Source: an uncultured Clostridia bacterium (lineage in GTDB: Bacteria; Bacillota; Clostridia; Christensenellales; Borkfalkiaceae). From it: 59,471 nt of DNA. Of this stretch, positions 42,458-51,178 are shown one piece after another; positions within the stretch are counted from its first letter, which is position 1; the number at the start of each line of letters is the position of its first letter. The DNA is taken from contig CAMWIW010000010.1 in assembly GCA_947174415.1 (NCBI GenBank), positions 1 through 59,471 of the forward strand. The letters run 5' to 3'. Made by a program: the position numbers and the translations under genes. The notes under the pieces were generated by a model, which worked only from the letters and a program-made list of their open reading frames with translations, made no database searches and was not told the DNA's origin.

Positions 42458-44104
42458 ATGGACTTGAAAAAATTAGCAGCGGCGTTAATTCCGGACAGCG
42501 ATTTACTCGAACCCGAAAAATACGAAGAAATTTTTCCGCCCCGCACCGTCCCTAACGGCGCGGAGGTAACCCGCCTTGCGCCCTCGCCCACGGGCTTTAT
42601 ACATTTGGGCAACCTCTATTCCGCGCTTGCGGACGAAAGGACGGCGCACACGACGGGCGGCGTGTTCTATCTGAGAATTGAGGACACCGACGAAAAGCGC
42701 AAAGTAGAGGGCGCGGTTGAAAGCGTTATCCGCTCGCTCAAATACTTCGGCATAAAGTTTGACGAAGGCGCTGAAATAGAAAGCCCGTTAAATATTTACG
42801 GACCTTACTACCAGCGTCAGCGCGCAAAGATTTACCGCAGTTTCGTCAAAAAACTTTTGGAAGAGGGCTTGGCGTATCCCTGTTTCTGTACCGCCGAAGA
42901 GCTTGACGAAGTGCGCTCCATGCAGACCGAAAACAAGGAAACGACGGGCTATTACGGCAAGTACGCAAAGTGCAGAAACCTCTCCGAAGAAGAAATATAT
43001 AACAATTTAAAGGCGGGCAAGCCATTCGTTATCCGCCTGAAATCGCAGGGCAGCATTGAAAACAAAACCACCTTCCGCGACGCAATAAAGGGAGATATTA
43101 CGGTTACCGAAAACGATCAGGACGTTGTAATTTTGAAGTCCGACGGAATACCCACTTACCACTTCGCCCACGCGATAGATGACCACTTTATGCGCACCAC
43201 GCTCGTTATCCGCGGCGAGGAATGGCTTTCGAGCCTGCCCGTCCATATCGAGCTTCACAAGGTTTTGGGCTTCAAGCCACCGAGATACGCGCACACCTGT
43301 TCGCTTATGAAAATGGACGGCGGCACTAAGCGCAAGCTTTCGAAAAGAAAAGACCCCGAGCTTTCTTTGGACTATTACAGAAAGGCAGGCTATTATCCGC
43401 AGGCAGTCGTCAAATATCTTATGACCGTATTGAATTCCAACTTTGAGGAATGGACGTTAAAAAACCCCGACGGCGACTATAAGGACTTTAAATTCAAAAT
43501 CGACAAAATGGGCAAGAGCGGCGCACTGTTCGATTTGGATAAACTCAACGACACTTCCAAGACGGAAATATCCAAGCTCTCAGCCGAGCAATGCTTCGCA
43601 TTTTTGAAGGGTTGGGTTGACGAGTTCGGCAGCGACGCGGACAAAGCCCACTTTGAAAACGAAGAGTATTTAACTAAAATTCTTACCCTTATTATGGGTA
43701 TAGGCGGCAAAAAGAGGAGAAAAGATATCGAGCGCGCGGAACAGGGCGTCCGTCTTTTGGATTATTTCTTCGATGACACTTTCAAGCCCGAGTATGCTTA
43801 CAGGTTCGATAAAGAAACGGTTAACACCGTTTTAGATAAATTTGCGCAGGCTTACGACCCCGCCGACGACAATCAGGCGTGGTTTGCAAAGGTCAAGTCA
43901 ATCGCGCCCGAAGTGGGATTTGCAGCAGAGATGAGCGAGTATAAAGCAAACCCCGATAAGTTCAAAGGGAACGTTTCCGACGTTGCGGAGATACTTCGCG
44001 TTGCGATAACGGGCAGCCCCAATTCGCCCGATTTATGCACGATAATGTCTATCCTCGGCAAAGACCGCGCTGTGGCAAGATTACTAAACGGCAGAATAAA
44101 ATAA
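42458..44104 (+). CDS. gltX: Glutamyl-tRNA synthetase
   Basis: Class I aminoacyl-tRNA synthetase of 548 residues that charges tRNA-Glu (and tRNA-Gln in organisms using the amidotransferase route). The HIGH-type motif is in LAPSPTGFIHLGNLYSAL and the KMSKS-type motif is KLSKRKD. YLRIEDTDEKR and FCTAEELDEVR are also typical. A 38-residue extension before the first motif is longer than usual. The start ATG at 42458 has an AGAGGTG site; a GTG three codons earlier overlaps the previous gene. Sitting in a four-gene operon behind a membrane-tethered regulator is unusual for a housekeeping synthetase, so a second, specialised copy is possible. Confidence 0.93.
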   Translation: MDLKKLAAALIPDSDLLEPEKYEEIFPPRTVPNGAEVTRLAPSPTGFIHLGNLYSALADERTAHTTGGVFYLRIEDTDEKRKVEGAVESVIRSLKYFGIKFDEGAEIESPLNIYGPYYQRQRAKIYRSFVKKLLEEGLAYPCFCTAEELDEVRSMQTENKETTGYYGKYAKCRNLSEEEIYNNLKAGKPFVIRLKSQGSIENKTTFRDAIKGDITVTENDQDVVILKSDGIPTYHFAHAIDDHFMRTTLVIRGEEWLSSLPVHIELHKVLGFKPPRYAHTCSLMKMDGGTKRKLSKRKDPELSLDYYRKAGYYPQAVVKYLMTVLNSNFEEWTLKNPDGDYKDFKFKIDKMGKSGALFDLDKLNDTSKTEISKLSAEQCFAFLKGWVDEFGSDADKAHFENEEYLTKILTLIMGIGGKKRRKDIERAEQGVRLLDYFFDDTFKPEYAYRFDKETVNTVLDKFAQAYDPADDNQAWFAKVKSIAPEVGFAAEMSEYKANPDKFKGNVSDVAEILRVAITGSPNSPDLCTIMSILGKDRAVARLLNGRIK

Positions 44105-44120
44105 GAGAGACTTTTCACAA

Positions 44121-44858
44121 ATGAATTGGGTAGACGCTTTACTCGTTGCGGCGTTTCTGTTCTTCGTAGGCAGCGTTATCGGCTGGTGTACGGAAGTTAT
44201 TTTCAGAAGATGCTTCACCGCAAAAAAATGGATTAATCCCGGTTTTCTCACAGGTCCTTATCTGCCCCTATACGGGTTCGGCGTTGCGGGGCTGTTCGGA
44301 ATATCTCTTATCCCCATCGATACGGGCAGCGCGGCGTGGGACGCCGTTATCGTAATTCTCGTTATGGGCGTGGCGATGACGGTTATTGAATATATAGCGG
44401 GGCTGATTTTTATTAAAGGAATGAAAATCCGCCTTTGGGACTATTCTGACCGTTGGGGCAATATCCAAGGCATAATTTGCCCGCTTTTTTCCCTGTTCTG
44501 GCTTATAGTTTCGGCGTTTTTCTATTTCGTTATTTCGCCGTTCGTAATCGACGCCGTAGTTTGGTTTGTCAATCATATGGCGTTTGCTTTCGTCGTCGGG
44601 CTTTTCTTCGGCGTGTTTATAATCGACTTTGCACATTCCGTCAATCTTTCGGCAAAAATCCGAGCGTTCGCAAAGAAGCACGACGTTGTGGTTTCCTTTG
44701 AAAAGCTCAAAGAAAGCATAAAAGAAAAAATAGAAAAGAAGCACAAGAAATCAAGTTTCATTTTTCCGTTTAAATCGGAACGCGGCTTGACCGTCGAACT
44801 TGAAAATTACACAAATAAACAAGACAACGATTTAAAAGACGAAGAGGAAGTTTCCTGA
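44121..44858 (+). CDS. CmpB-like putative ABC transporter permease (PF06541 type)
   Basis: 245 residues with about five membrane helices. The segments GSVIGWCTEVIFRRCFTAKKW, NPGFLTGPYLPLYGFG and LWDYSDRWGNIQGIICPLFS are the hallmarks of the ABC_trans_CmpB family of Bacillota. The last 70 residues are a charged cytoplasmic tail. The name permease is traditional; no biochemical role is established for the family. It starts 16 nt after gltX, and its stop overlaps the ATG of the ABC transporter gene (TGATG), so the two products may act together. Confidence 0.85.
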   Translation: MNWVDALLVAAFLFFVGSVIGWCTEVIFRRCFTAKKWINPGFLTGPYLPLYGFGVAGLFGISLIPIDTGSAAWDAVIVILVMGVAMTVIEYIAGLIFIKGMKIRLWDYSDRWGNIQGIICPLFSLFWLIVSAFFYFVISPFVIDAVVWFVNHMAFAFVVGLFFGVFIIDFAHSVNLSAKIRAFAKKHDVVVSFEKLKESIKEKIEKKHKKSSFIFPFKSERGLTVELENYTNKQDNDLKDEEEVS

Positions 44859-47695
44859 TGTTAGAATTAATCGATATAAAAAAGGACTATCCCGTCGCAG
44901 GCGGCGTCGTAAGCGCGTTGAAAGGCGTAAGCATAAAATTCCGCAGGAACGAACTCGTTTCGATCCTCGGCGCGTCGGGATGCGGCAAGACCACGCTTTT
45001 GAACATAATAGGCGGGTTGGACAAATATACCTCGGGCGACCTTATAATCGAGGGCAAGTCCACAAAACAGTATAAAGACGGCGATTGGGATACATACCGC
45101 AATCACTCGATAGGCTTCATATTCCAAAGCTATCATTTAATCCCCCATCAGACGGTTTTGCAGAACGTAGAGCTTGCTCTGTTGATTTCGGGCGTAAGCA
45201 AGGAAGAGCGCCGTCGGCGCGCAATAGCCGCGTTAGAGCGCGTGGGGTTAGGCGATAAATTAAAGAACCGTCCCAACCAGCTTTCGGGCGGTCAGGCACA
45301 GCGTGTAGCAATTGCGCGTGCACTGATAAACGACCCCGAAATAGTTCTCGCGGACGAACCCACGGGCGCGCTTGACAGCAAGACGAGCGTTCAGATAATG
45401 GAACTCTTGAAAGAGATTGCAAAAGACCGCCTCGTCATAATGGTAACCCACAACCCCGAGCTTGCCGAAGAGTATTCTACCCGCATTATCCGACTCTTGG
45501 ACGGCGAAGTGGTGGACGACACGAAGCCTTACGACGGCGTTGAAGAAACCGTGCCTGCAGCCGACGCGACGGAGGTTCAACCCAAAAAGACAAACAAGGG
45601 CAAGAAGAAAAAGGCGTCTATGTCCGTGGGAATGGCAATGTCGCTTTCCATGAAAAACCTTTTGTCAAAGCGTAAGCGCACCGCGCTCGTTTCCGTTGCG
45701 GGCAGTATAGGTATTATAGGCGTATCTATGGTTCTCGCCATTTCGGCGGGAGTAAAATCATATATTGCGGATATGGAAAACGATATGCTTTCGGGCTATC
45801 CGTTGTCGGTAACCGAAACGGCAATAGACTTTGACGCGCTAATGAACTTCGCTTCGTCGCAAAACGTCAAGGTTGACCCCACGAGGCTGAACGATAAAAT
45901 ATACGTTGACAGTTTAATTGAAACTCTTATGGGCTTTGGCGAAACTATGACGACGAATACGATAACGCCTGCCTATTTGGATTACGTTTCAAAAATGCCC
46001 GCAGAGTATTACAATGCTTTGCAGTACGATTACGGCATAAATCCCGCAAACAATATTTACGCCAACTTTAAACTTGACGCAGAGGACGATGGCGAAGAGG
46101 TATCGATAACGGGCATACGCACTATGTACACTGCGGTTTTGAACGAAGTGGGCAAAAAAGAAGGTAACGAAAAGTACGCTCAGTTTGCGCAGGTCATTCC
46201 CACCGTCAGTACTTTTGAAGAGCTGCCCGATAATTATAATTTCATTTTGAGTCAATACGATATTTTGGCAACGACTTTGGGTAAGACCGAAAAACTTACC
46301 GAAAACGAACTCGAAGAAATTTTCAACTGTAAGGACAGCGTTATTATGGTCGTAAACGACCACGCTACGACCGACCTCGTTCTGGGACAGTACGGATACT
46401 TTACGCAGGAAGAGTTTTTGGAATACGCCGAGCGTGCGGACGATATTTCCCAAGGTGAAATAGACAAGGACGCTCCCAACGAACTTCTGTCCGAATATCT
46501 TAACGGCAAAGACTACGGTTTCTTTTTGGACGAAGGGGAGGAAAGTACGTTCAAGTGGTATCCCAACGACACGATTTACCGCGAAGCTTCAGCGGGATTA
46601 GTCGTTCCCGCGGCGGGCGGAATCGGAAATTACGAGCCCGCAGTCTACGAGTACTTGCCGTACGCCGAAAATTTTGCCGACAGCGAGGACGATATAGACC
46701 TGAAAGTCAAAATAATTTTGCAGAAGAAAGAGGGAGTATCCTACGGTTGCCTTACGACGGGAATGTATTACACGAAAGCCCTTACCGAGCATGCTTTGGA
46801 GACGGGCAGGCGGAGCGATATAGTAAAGTATATAAACGAACAAACAACCACGGGACAACTTGACGGCGTACCTTTCAAATACCATTACTTTTACGACGAA
46901 CTGCACGAAACGGGCGCAAACGGTTATCCGTTGGTTTCCTATCTGACCGCGGCAAGCGGCGGAATGATGTCCACCATGATGAGCAGTATGATGGGCGGAA
47001 TGTTAGGTGGGGGCAACAGCGACGAATACGCTTCCATAAGAATTAAGCCGTCCGTTCTCGGCGGAGGGGAGCTGCCGCTCGGGTTATATATTTATCCGCT
47101 CGACTTCGACAGTAAAGATTCGGTTACGGATTATTTGGATAAATGGAACGATTTGTGTGCTGAAAAGCAAACCTACGTATGGACGGACGCGGACGGCGCG
47201 GAGCAGTCCGTTACCCTTGACGAACAAGATAAGGTGAATTACACCGATCAGGTGGGGCTTATCATAACCATGGTAAACACCATGATTGAAATGATAACGA
47301 TTGCCTTGATTGCGTTTACGGCGCTGTCGCTCGTCGTTTCAACGGTTATGATAGGAATTATAACTTACGTATCAGTAGTTGAAAGGATAAAGGAAATAGG
47401 CATTTTACGCGCAGTCGGTGCAAGGAAGAAGGATATAAAACGGCTGTTTAACGCTGAGACGTTCATTATCGGTCTTGCCGCGGGTATAGTAGGAATAGTG
47501 GTAACTTATATAATATCACTGATTTTGAACCTTATTTTGGGCGCGCTCGTCGGCATATTCACGATAGCCTCGCTACCTATATGGCAAGCGCTTATAATGA
47601 TTTGCGTGAGTGTGGTGTTAACGCTGATTTCGGGACTTATTCCCGCCGCCGCTGCGGCAAAGAAAGACCCCGTAGTCGCACTCCGAACGGAATAA
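44858..47695 (+). CDS. MacB-like ABC transporter, ATP-binding domain fused to FtsX-type permease
   Basis: 945 residues. Residues 1-230 are an ABC ATPase with Walker A GASGCGKTT (38-46), the signature LSGGQAQRVAIARAL and Walker B VLADEPTGALD. After a charged linker, one membrane helix (about 275-300) leads into a large extracytoplasmic domain of 450 residues that includes a Met/Gly-rich stretch (GGMMSTMMSSMMGGM). Three C-terminal helices carry the FtsX pattern (VVERIKEIGILRAVGARKKDI). Mechanotransmission exporters of this type drive peptide, lipoprotein or antibiotic export, or control cell-wall hydrolases. The Met-rich loop could bind metal but may simply be flexible. A strong terminator follows. 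Confidence 0.9.
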   Translation: MLELIDIKKDYPVAGGVVSALKGVSIKFRRNELVSILGASGCGKTTLLNIIGGLDKYTSGDLIIEGKSTKQYKDGDWDTYRNHSIGFIFQSYHLIPHQTVLQNVELALLISGVSKEERRRRAIAALERVGLGDKLKNRPNQLSGGQAQRVAIARALINDPEIVLADEPTGALDSKTSVQIMELLKEIAKDRLVIMVTHNPELAEEYSTRIIRLLDGEVVDDTKPYDGVEETVPAADATEVQPKKTNKGKKKKASMSVGMAMSLSMKNLLSKRKRTALVSVAGSIGIIGVSMVLAISAGVKSYIADMENDMLSGYPLSVTETAIDFDALMNFASSQNVKVDPTRLNDKIYVDSLIETLMGFGETMTTNTITPAYLDYVSKMPAEYYNALQYDYGINPANNIYANFKLDAEDDGEEVSITGIRTMYTAVLNEVGKKEGNEKYAQFAQVIPTVSTFEELPDNYNFILSQYDILATTLGKTEKLTENELEEIFNCKDSVIMVVNDHATTDLVLGQYGYFTQEEFLEYAERADDISQGEIDKDAPNELLSEYLNGKDYGFFLDEGEESTFKWYPNDTIYREASAGLVVPAAGGIGNYEPAVYEYLPYAENFADSEDDIDLKVKIILQKKEGVSYGCLTTGMYYTKALTEHALETGRRSDIVKYINEQTTTGQLDGVPFKYHYFYDELHETGANGYPLVSYLTAASGGMMSTMMSSMMGGMLGGGNSDEYASIRIKPSVLGGGELPLGLYIYPLDFDSKDSVTDYLDKWNDLCAEKQTYVWTDADGAEQSVTLDEQDKVNYTDQVGLIITMVNTMIEMITIALIAFTALSLVVSTVMIGIITYVSVVERIKEIGILRAVGARKKDIKRLFNAETFIIGLAAGIVGIVVTYIISLILNLILGALVGIFTIASLPIWQALIMICVSVVLTLISGLIPAAAAAKKDPVVALRTE

Positions 47696-47697
47696 TA

Positions 47698-47732
47698 AAA
47701 ACCGCCGCATAGGAATACCGTGCGGCGGTTTT
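47698..47732 (+). terminator. Intrinsic terminator after the ABC transporter
   Basis: Stem AAAACCGCCGCA/TGCGGCGGTTTT with an 11-nt loop, followed by more T. Confidence 0.92.
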
Positions 47733-47776
47733 TTACCATAATTATACATTTTAAGGTAATAAAATTATAAAAACGG

Positions 47777-47805
47777 TTGACACGGTTTTACAACTGTGTT
47801 AAACT
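47777..47805 (+). promoter_or_regulatory. Promoter of the FMN-binding lipoprotein gene
   Basis: TTGACA (47777-47782), 17-nt spacer, TAAACT (47800-47805). The spacer and its edges contain an imperfect inverted repeat (ACACGGTT and AACTGTGT) that could be an operator. Confidence 0.7.
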
Positions 47806-47836
47806 TAAAAAGTAGTTAAAAACATTGAGGTTAGTT

Positions 47837-48502
47837 ATGAAAAAGATTTTTAAAGGCTTATCGGTTTTGGTTGCTTCAACCGCTCTTTGCGCAGGTATCG
47901 CTACGGCTACGGCTTGCTCCGGCGGCTACAACGGCACTTATACTGGCGAATATCATTATATAGGTGGACACAGCGCTACGCCTTACGGTATGGTTGTTGA
48001 AGTTGAGGTAAACAACAATATAATTGTTAGTGTTAAAAATATCACCAACACCGAAGCTTCTAAAAACATTCAAACGTACAAAGACGTTATCGACGGAAAG
48101 GAAGCTGCCGAAGCTACTTATCACCAATGGACGGTTGTAAGTCCTGGTTGGGGAGAGTATAGCCAAAATATAGGTATGGGCGGTCAGCCTCAACCCGATT
48201 GGTATGGGTGGTCTGATAACAATTCGTCTAATTGGACTGACCACGAAAGTTGGCTTTTACAGCAGTATGTAGGTTGGTCGGTGGCAGACGTTCTTGCGAT
48301 AGAAGTATATACCGATTACGGTTATACTTTGGTTACTACGGAAGACGGGAAAATAGGTCAAGCGTCTGATAAGAACTCAAAGGGTGAGCCTTACGGCACA
48401 AGCTTTAACGCCGGACTTAACACAAGCGGACTTCTTATAAGCGGTGCAACCCAAGGTAGCGGCAGACTTCTTCTTGCCGTTCAGGATGCGCTTAAAAAGT
48501 AA
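47837..48502 (+). CDS. Secreted FMN-binding-domain lipoprotein
   Basis: 221 residues from the ATG at 47837 (GAGG 6 nt upstream; an in-frame TTG at 47825 is less likely). A lipoprotein signal peptide ends in ATATAC with the lipidated Cys near residue 27. The rest is an FMN-binding-type domain with C-terminal LLISGATQGSGRLLLAVQDAL, in which the Thr of SGAT is the expected covalent flavin acceptor. The middle is rich in Trp, Asn and Gly (QPDWYGWSDNNSSNW), unusual for this fold. The next gene encodes ApbE, the enzyme that attaches FMN to such a Thr. The protein is probably an electron carrier on the outer face of the membrane, perhaps fed by the Rnf complex encoded nearby. Confidence 0.8.
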   Translation: MKKIFKGLSVLVASTALCAGIATATACSGGYNGTYTGEYHYIGGHSATPYGMVVEVEVNNNIIVSVKNITNTEASKNIQTYKDVIDGKEAAEATYHQWTVVSPGWGEYSQNIGMGGQPQPDWYGWSDNNSSNWTDHESWLLQQYVGWSVADVLAIEVYTDYGYTLVTTEDGKIGQASDKNSKGEPYGTSFNAGLNTSGLLISGATQGSGRLLLAVQDALKK

Positions 48503-48516
48503 TTAAATAAATAATT

Positions 48517-48544
48517 AACCCGCTATCTTGTAGCGGGTTTTTTT
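48517..48544 (+). terminator. Intrinsic terminator after the lipoprotein gene
   Basis: Stem AACCCGCTA/TAGCGGGTT, loop TCTTG, then a run of T. Confidence 0.9.
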
Positions 48545-48545
48545 C

Positions 48546-48574
48546 TTGCTATTTATCTTAAATTATTTTATAAT
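48546..48574 (+). promoter_or_regulatory. Promoter of apbE, leaderless
   Basis: TTGCTA (48546-48551), 17-nt spacer, TATAAT (48569-48574). Only 6 nt separate the -10 box from the ATG at 48581, and no ribosome binding site exists. Confidence 0.7.
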
Positions 48575-48580
48575 TAAGCT

Positions 48581-49768
48581 ATGAAATTACTTAAAAAAGC
48601 TTTGTCCGCGCTTGCGGTTATTTTTGCTGTGGTGTGCGCGGCGGGCTGTAATAATAAAACTTACGAATTGTACACCAATATGCCGGACGGCTACGAGCTT
48701 TTGGATAAAAGCTTTAAAACCAACCTGATTGACGGTTACGTTCCTACTGAACGCGGCGGTGAAGCCCCTGACAGTACGGGCTACACCACGAAAGGCATAA
48801 CCTATTTTTCAATGTATACCGACGCCACCATAGCAGTGTCAGACGACTTTAAAGAAGATACGGATAAAGAAAAATTTGCAGATTTTACCACAGAAGAGGG
48901 TAAAAAATTTATAAGTTTCACCCAAGCCGTTAAACAACAGTTGGACGATATTGACAAAGCGCTTTCAACCTCGGTAATAAACTCCGACGTGTCTAAATTC
49001 AACGCCGCTGATGCGGGCGAAAAGGTGCAGATTTCCAAAACTGCGTACGAGGTAATAAGCGAGGCTAAGCGCATTTACGAAATGACTGAGGGTTACTATA
49101 ACCCCGCGCTGTATTATAATGTTCTGGCGTACGGCTTCGGCGATAACCACCGCGTTATGACAAAGGAAGAGCTACCAAGCGACGAGATTATCGCAACATA
49201 CACCGACCTTGCTTCGCACTTTGAAGAGGTACAGTTAATTCAGGAGGGCGAAACACACTACGTTGTAAAACCCGAATACACCGTTGTTGTTGAGGATGAA
49301 ACACTGACGCTGCATATCGATTTGAGCGGTATAGGCAAGGGGTACGCCGTCGACAAGGTAGAAAAACTGTTTAACGACTACGGCTACGAATTCGGATATT
49401 TCAGCTTCGGTTCAAGTAGTATGCTTGTTAAAAGGCATTTAGACGGCGCGTATAATCTGGGCTTGTCTAACCCGCGTTCCCCGTCAAGAGATACGTACGT
49501 TAAGACCGCTATTTTAAACGAAAAGCTTTCCACGAGCGGCGATAACGAGCAGTTTTACGTTATTGACGGCGTGCGTTATTGCCACGTAATCGATCCTACG
49601 ACAGGCAAACCCGTTCAGACTGGTATAATGTCGGCAACCGTCATAGGCGGCAGCGCAGCCGAGGACGACGCGCTTACAACGGCGATTATGGCAATGGGTA
49701 AGGAAAAGGCGATTTCGTTCGTAAAAGAAAAATTGAACGACAGAAGAGTAGTTTTTACCTGTGAATAA
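48581..49768 (+). CDS. apbE: FAD:protein FMN transferase lipoprotein
   Basis: 395 residues. A lipoprotein signal (CAAGC, lipidated Cys about residue 23) puts the enzyme on the outer membrane face. It transfers FMN from FAD to Thr in SGAT-type motifs. Conserved ApbE elements are present: DIDKALSTSVINSDVSKFN, IDLSGIGKGYAVDKV, and CHVIDPTTGKPVQTG followed by SATVIGGSAAEDDALTTA, with the His-Asp metal and flavin-site residues. The likely substrates are in the window: the lipoprotein at 47837, RnfG and possibly RnfD. The gene has its own promoter and appears leaderless. The downstream NusG-II gene starts 2 nt after its stop. Confidence 0.93.
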   Translation: MKLLKKALSALAVIFAVVCAAGCNNKTYELYTNMPDGYELLDKSFKTNLIDGYVPTERGGEAPDSTGYTTKGITYFSMYTDATIAVSDDFKEDTDKEKFADFTTEEGKKFISFTQAVKQQLDDIDKALSTSVINSDVSKFNAADAGEKVQISKTAYEVISEAKRIYEMTEGYYNPALYYNVLAYGFGDNHRVMTKEELPSDEIIATYTDLASHFEEVQLIQEGETHYVVKPEYTVVVEDETLTLHIDLSGIGKGYAVDKVEKLFNDYGYEFGYFSFGSSSMLVKRHLDGAYNLGLSNPRSPSRDTYVKTAILNEKLSTSGDNEQFYVIDGVRYCHVIDPTTGKPVQTGIMSATVIGGSAAEDDALTTAIMAMGKEKAISFVKEKLNDRRVVFTCE

Positions 49769-49770
49769 AT

Positions 49771-50241
49771 ATGTCTTTAAAAAAAGTAGAACAAGTAAAA
49801 GTCGATAAGGGCTTTAGAATATGGGACTTAATAATCTATGGGGCAATTGCTGTAATAGTTGCCGTGCTGTTTATAGTAATTTTCGTAACCAAAGACGAAA
49901 GTCCGCTCACGGGAGTAAGGGTATTCGTTGAAGGGCAAACGGTGTTTGAATACGAGTTCAACGGCGAACCCATGTATTCCGAAACCGTAAAGGCGGAGCA
50001 TGTAAAAGAGGACGACAGCGGATTGACGGTTACTGTGAACAGTTCCGATGGCGGCGTAAACGTTATTTATATAGATAAATCCGCAAAAACCGTAAAGGTT
50101 ACAGAAGCGAATTGCAACGGTAAACAGTGCGTTTACTTTCACGCGATAGACGACAATAATAAGTTAATTTACTGCAGTCCCCACGGTCTCAGAATAGAAC
50201 CGCTCTCAAGGGATTATAGCGACCCGAATTTAACGATGTAA
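49771..50241 (+). CDS. NusG domain II-containing membrane-anchored protein
   Basis: 156 residues. A short cytoplasmic N-terminus and one membrane helix (about 20-41) are followed by an extracellular beta domain with the NusG-II family pattern (CNGKQCVYFHAIDDNN, then IYCSPHGLRIEPL). The family is often encoded next to rnf, apbE and Gx-family genes in Clostridia, which is the context here. The paired Cys residues (about 112 and 117, plus one in YCSPH) may form a disulfide or bind a cofactor. Its role is unknown; it may help assemble or couple extracytoplasmic electron carriers. It is almost fused in an operon with apbE (2-nt gap). Confidence 0.85.
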   Translation: MSLKKVEQVKVDKGFRIWDLIIYGAIAVIVAVLFIVIFVTKDESPLTGVRVFVEGQTVFEYEFNGEPMYSETVKAEHVKEDDSGLTVTVNSSDGGVNVIYIDKSAKTVKVTEANCNGKQCVYFHAIDDNNKLIYCSPHGLRIEPLSRDYSDPNLTM

Positions 50242-50255
50242 GCGTTATATAAACT

Positions 50256-50287
50256 AAAATTCCCCGCGCAACCGCGCGGGGAATTTT
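50256..50287. terminator. Bidirectional terminator between the apbE operon and rnfB
   Basis: Stem of 14 bp (AAAATTCCCCGCGC, 50256-50269, with 50274-50287), loop AACC, T-rich on both outgoing sides. Confidence 0.9.
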
Positions 50288-50299
50288 CTATTTTAAATT

Positions 50300-51166
50300 T
50301 TATTCAGCCGCTTTTTCTTCTTTTGCGGGCGTTTCTTCCGCAACTACCTTTCGGCTTATTATTATATGCCTCGGGCACTTGGCAACGCAGGTTAAGCAAC
50401 CCGTGCATTTTGAATAATCTATTTCGGGCAAATTGTCCTTCATAGTTATCGCGCCGTGGGGGCAAGACTTCGCACAGATACCGCACGCAATACAGCCAAC
50501 TTTGCAAACGCTTGTAACTTCCTTTCCGCGGCATTTCGAGGAACAAGCCACGAACACGGGCGCGGAGGAGGGGATACGGTCGATTATGCCCTTGGGGCAA
50601 GTCGAAATGCACGCCCCGCACGATACGCATCTGTCAGGGTCTACTTGCGCAAGCCTTCCCGTAACCTCGATAGCATTTTCGGGGCAAACGGCTTTGCAAT
50701 CTCCGCAGCCGAGGCAAGCAAACGAGCAAGCCTTGTTTCCGCCTAAGAGCGAATTGTTTGCCGCGCAGGTGGGGTTTCCCTTATATTCGAATTTATCCGC
50801 ACAGTTCTCGATACCGCCGTTGCAGTGCACGACCGCAACCGTAGGTTCTTCGTCTTTGAGTTCGATACCCAAAAGTTTAGCGATTTCGGCTTTCTTTTCG
50901 GGTGAAGTTACGTGGCAGTCAGCAAGGTTACCGCTACCGTCGGCAAGCTTTGAAGCAAAGCCGCTACAACCTGAACAGCCGCAGCCGCCGCAGTTCGCAC
51001 CCGCAAGGTTTTCCATGATTTTGGTAATCTTTTCGTCAACGTCAACTTTAAATAATTTGCCAACGATAAGAATTAACACGCCGATAAGAAGCGCCGTTCC
51101 TGCAAATATGCCCGCAACTATTCCTACGGTTATCCAGGTCTGATTAGTAATTTCAAGTAAATTCAT
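50300..51166 (-). CDS. rnfB: Rnf complex subunit RnfB, polyferredoxin
   Basis: 288 residues. One N-terminal membrane helix (about 12-36) is followed by a CX2CX4CX16C cluster site (C59, C62, C67, C84) typical of RnfB, then four further CX2CX2CX3C-like sets (CLGCGDCKAVC, CVSCGACISTC, CIACGICAKSC, CTGCLTCVAKC). RnfB takes electrons from reduced ferredoxin on the cytoplasmic side. The extra ferredoxin modules make it longer than the Gammaproteobacterial form and are typical of Clostridia. Last gene of the rnfCDGEAB order, 12 nt after rnfA. Confidence 0.96.
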   Translation of the reverse strand: MNLLEITNQTWITVGIVAGIFAGTALLIGVLILIVGKLFKVDVDEKITKIMENLAGANCGGCGCSGCSGFASKLADGSGNLADCHVTSPEKKAEIAKLLGIELKDEEPTVAVVHCNGGIENCADKFEYKGNPTCAANNSLLGGNKACSFACLGCGDCKAVCPENAIEVTGRLAQVDPDRCVSCGACISTCPKGIIDRIPSSAPVFVACSSKCRGKEVTSVCKVGCIACGICAKSCPHGAITMKDNLPEIDYSKCTGCLTCVAKCPRHIIISRKVVAEETPAKEEKAAE

Positions 51167-51178
51167 AACGCTTCCTCC

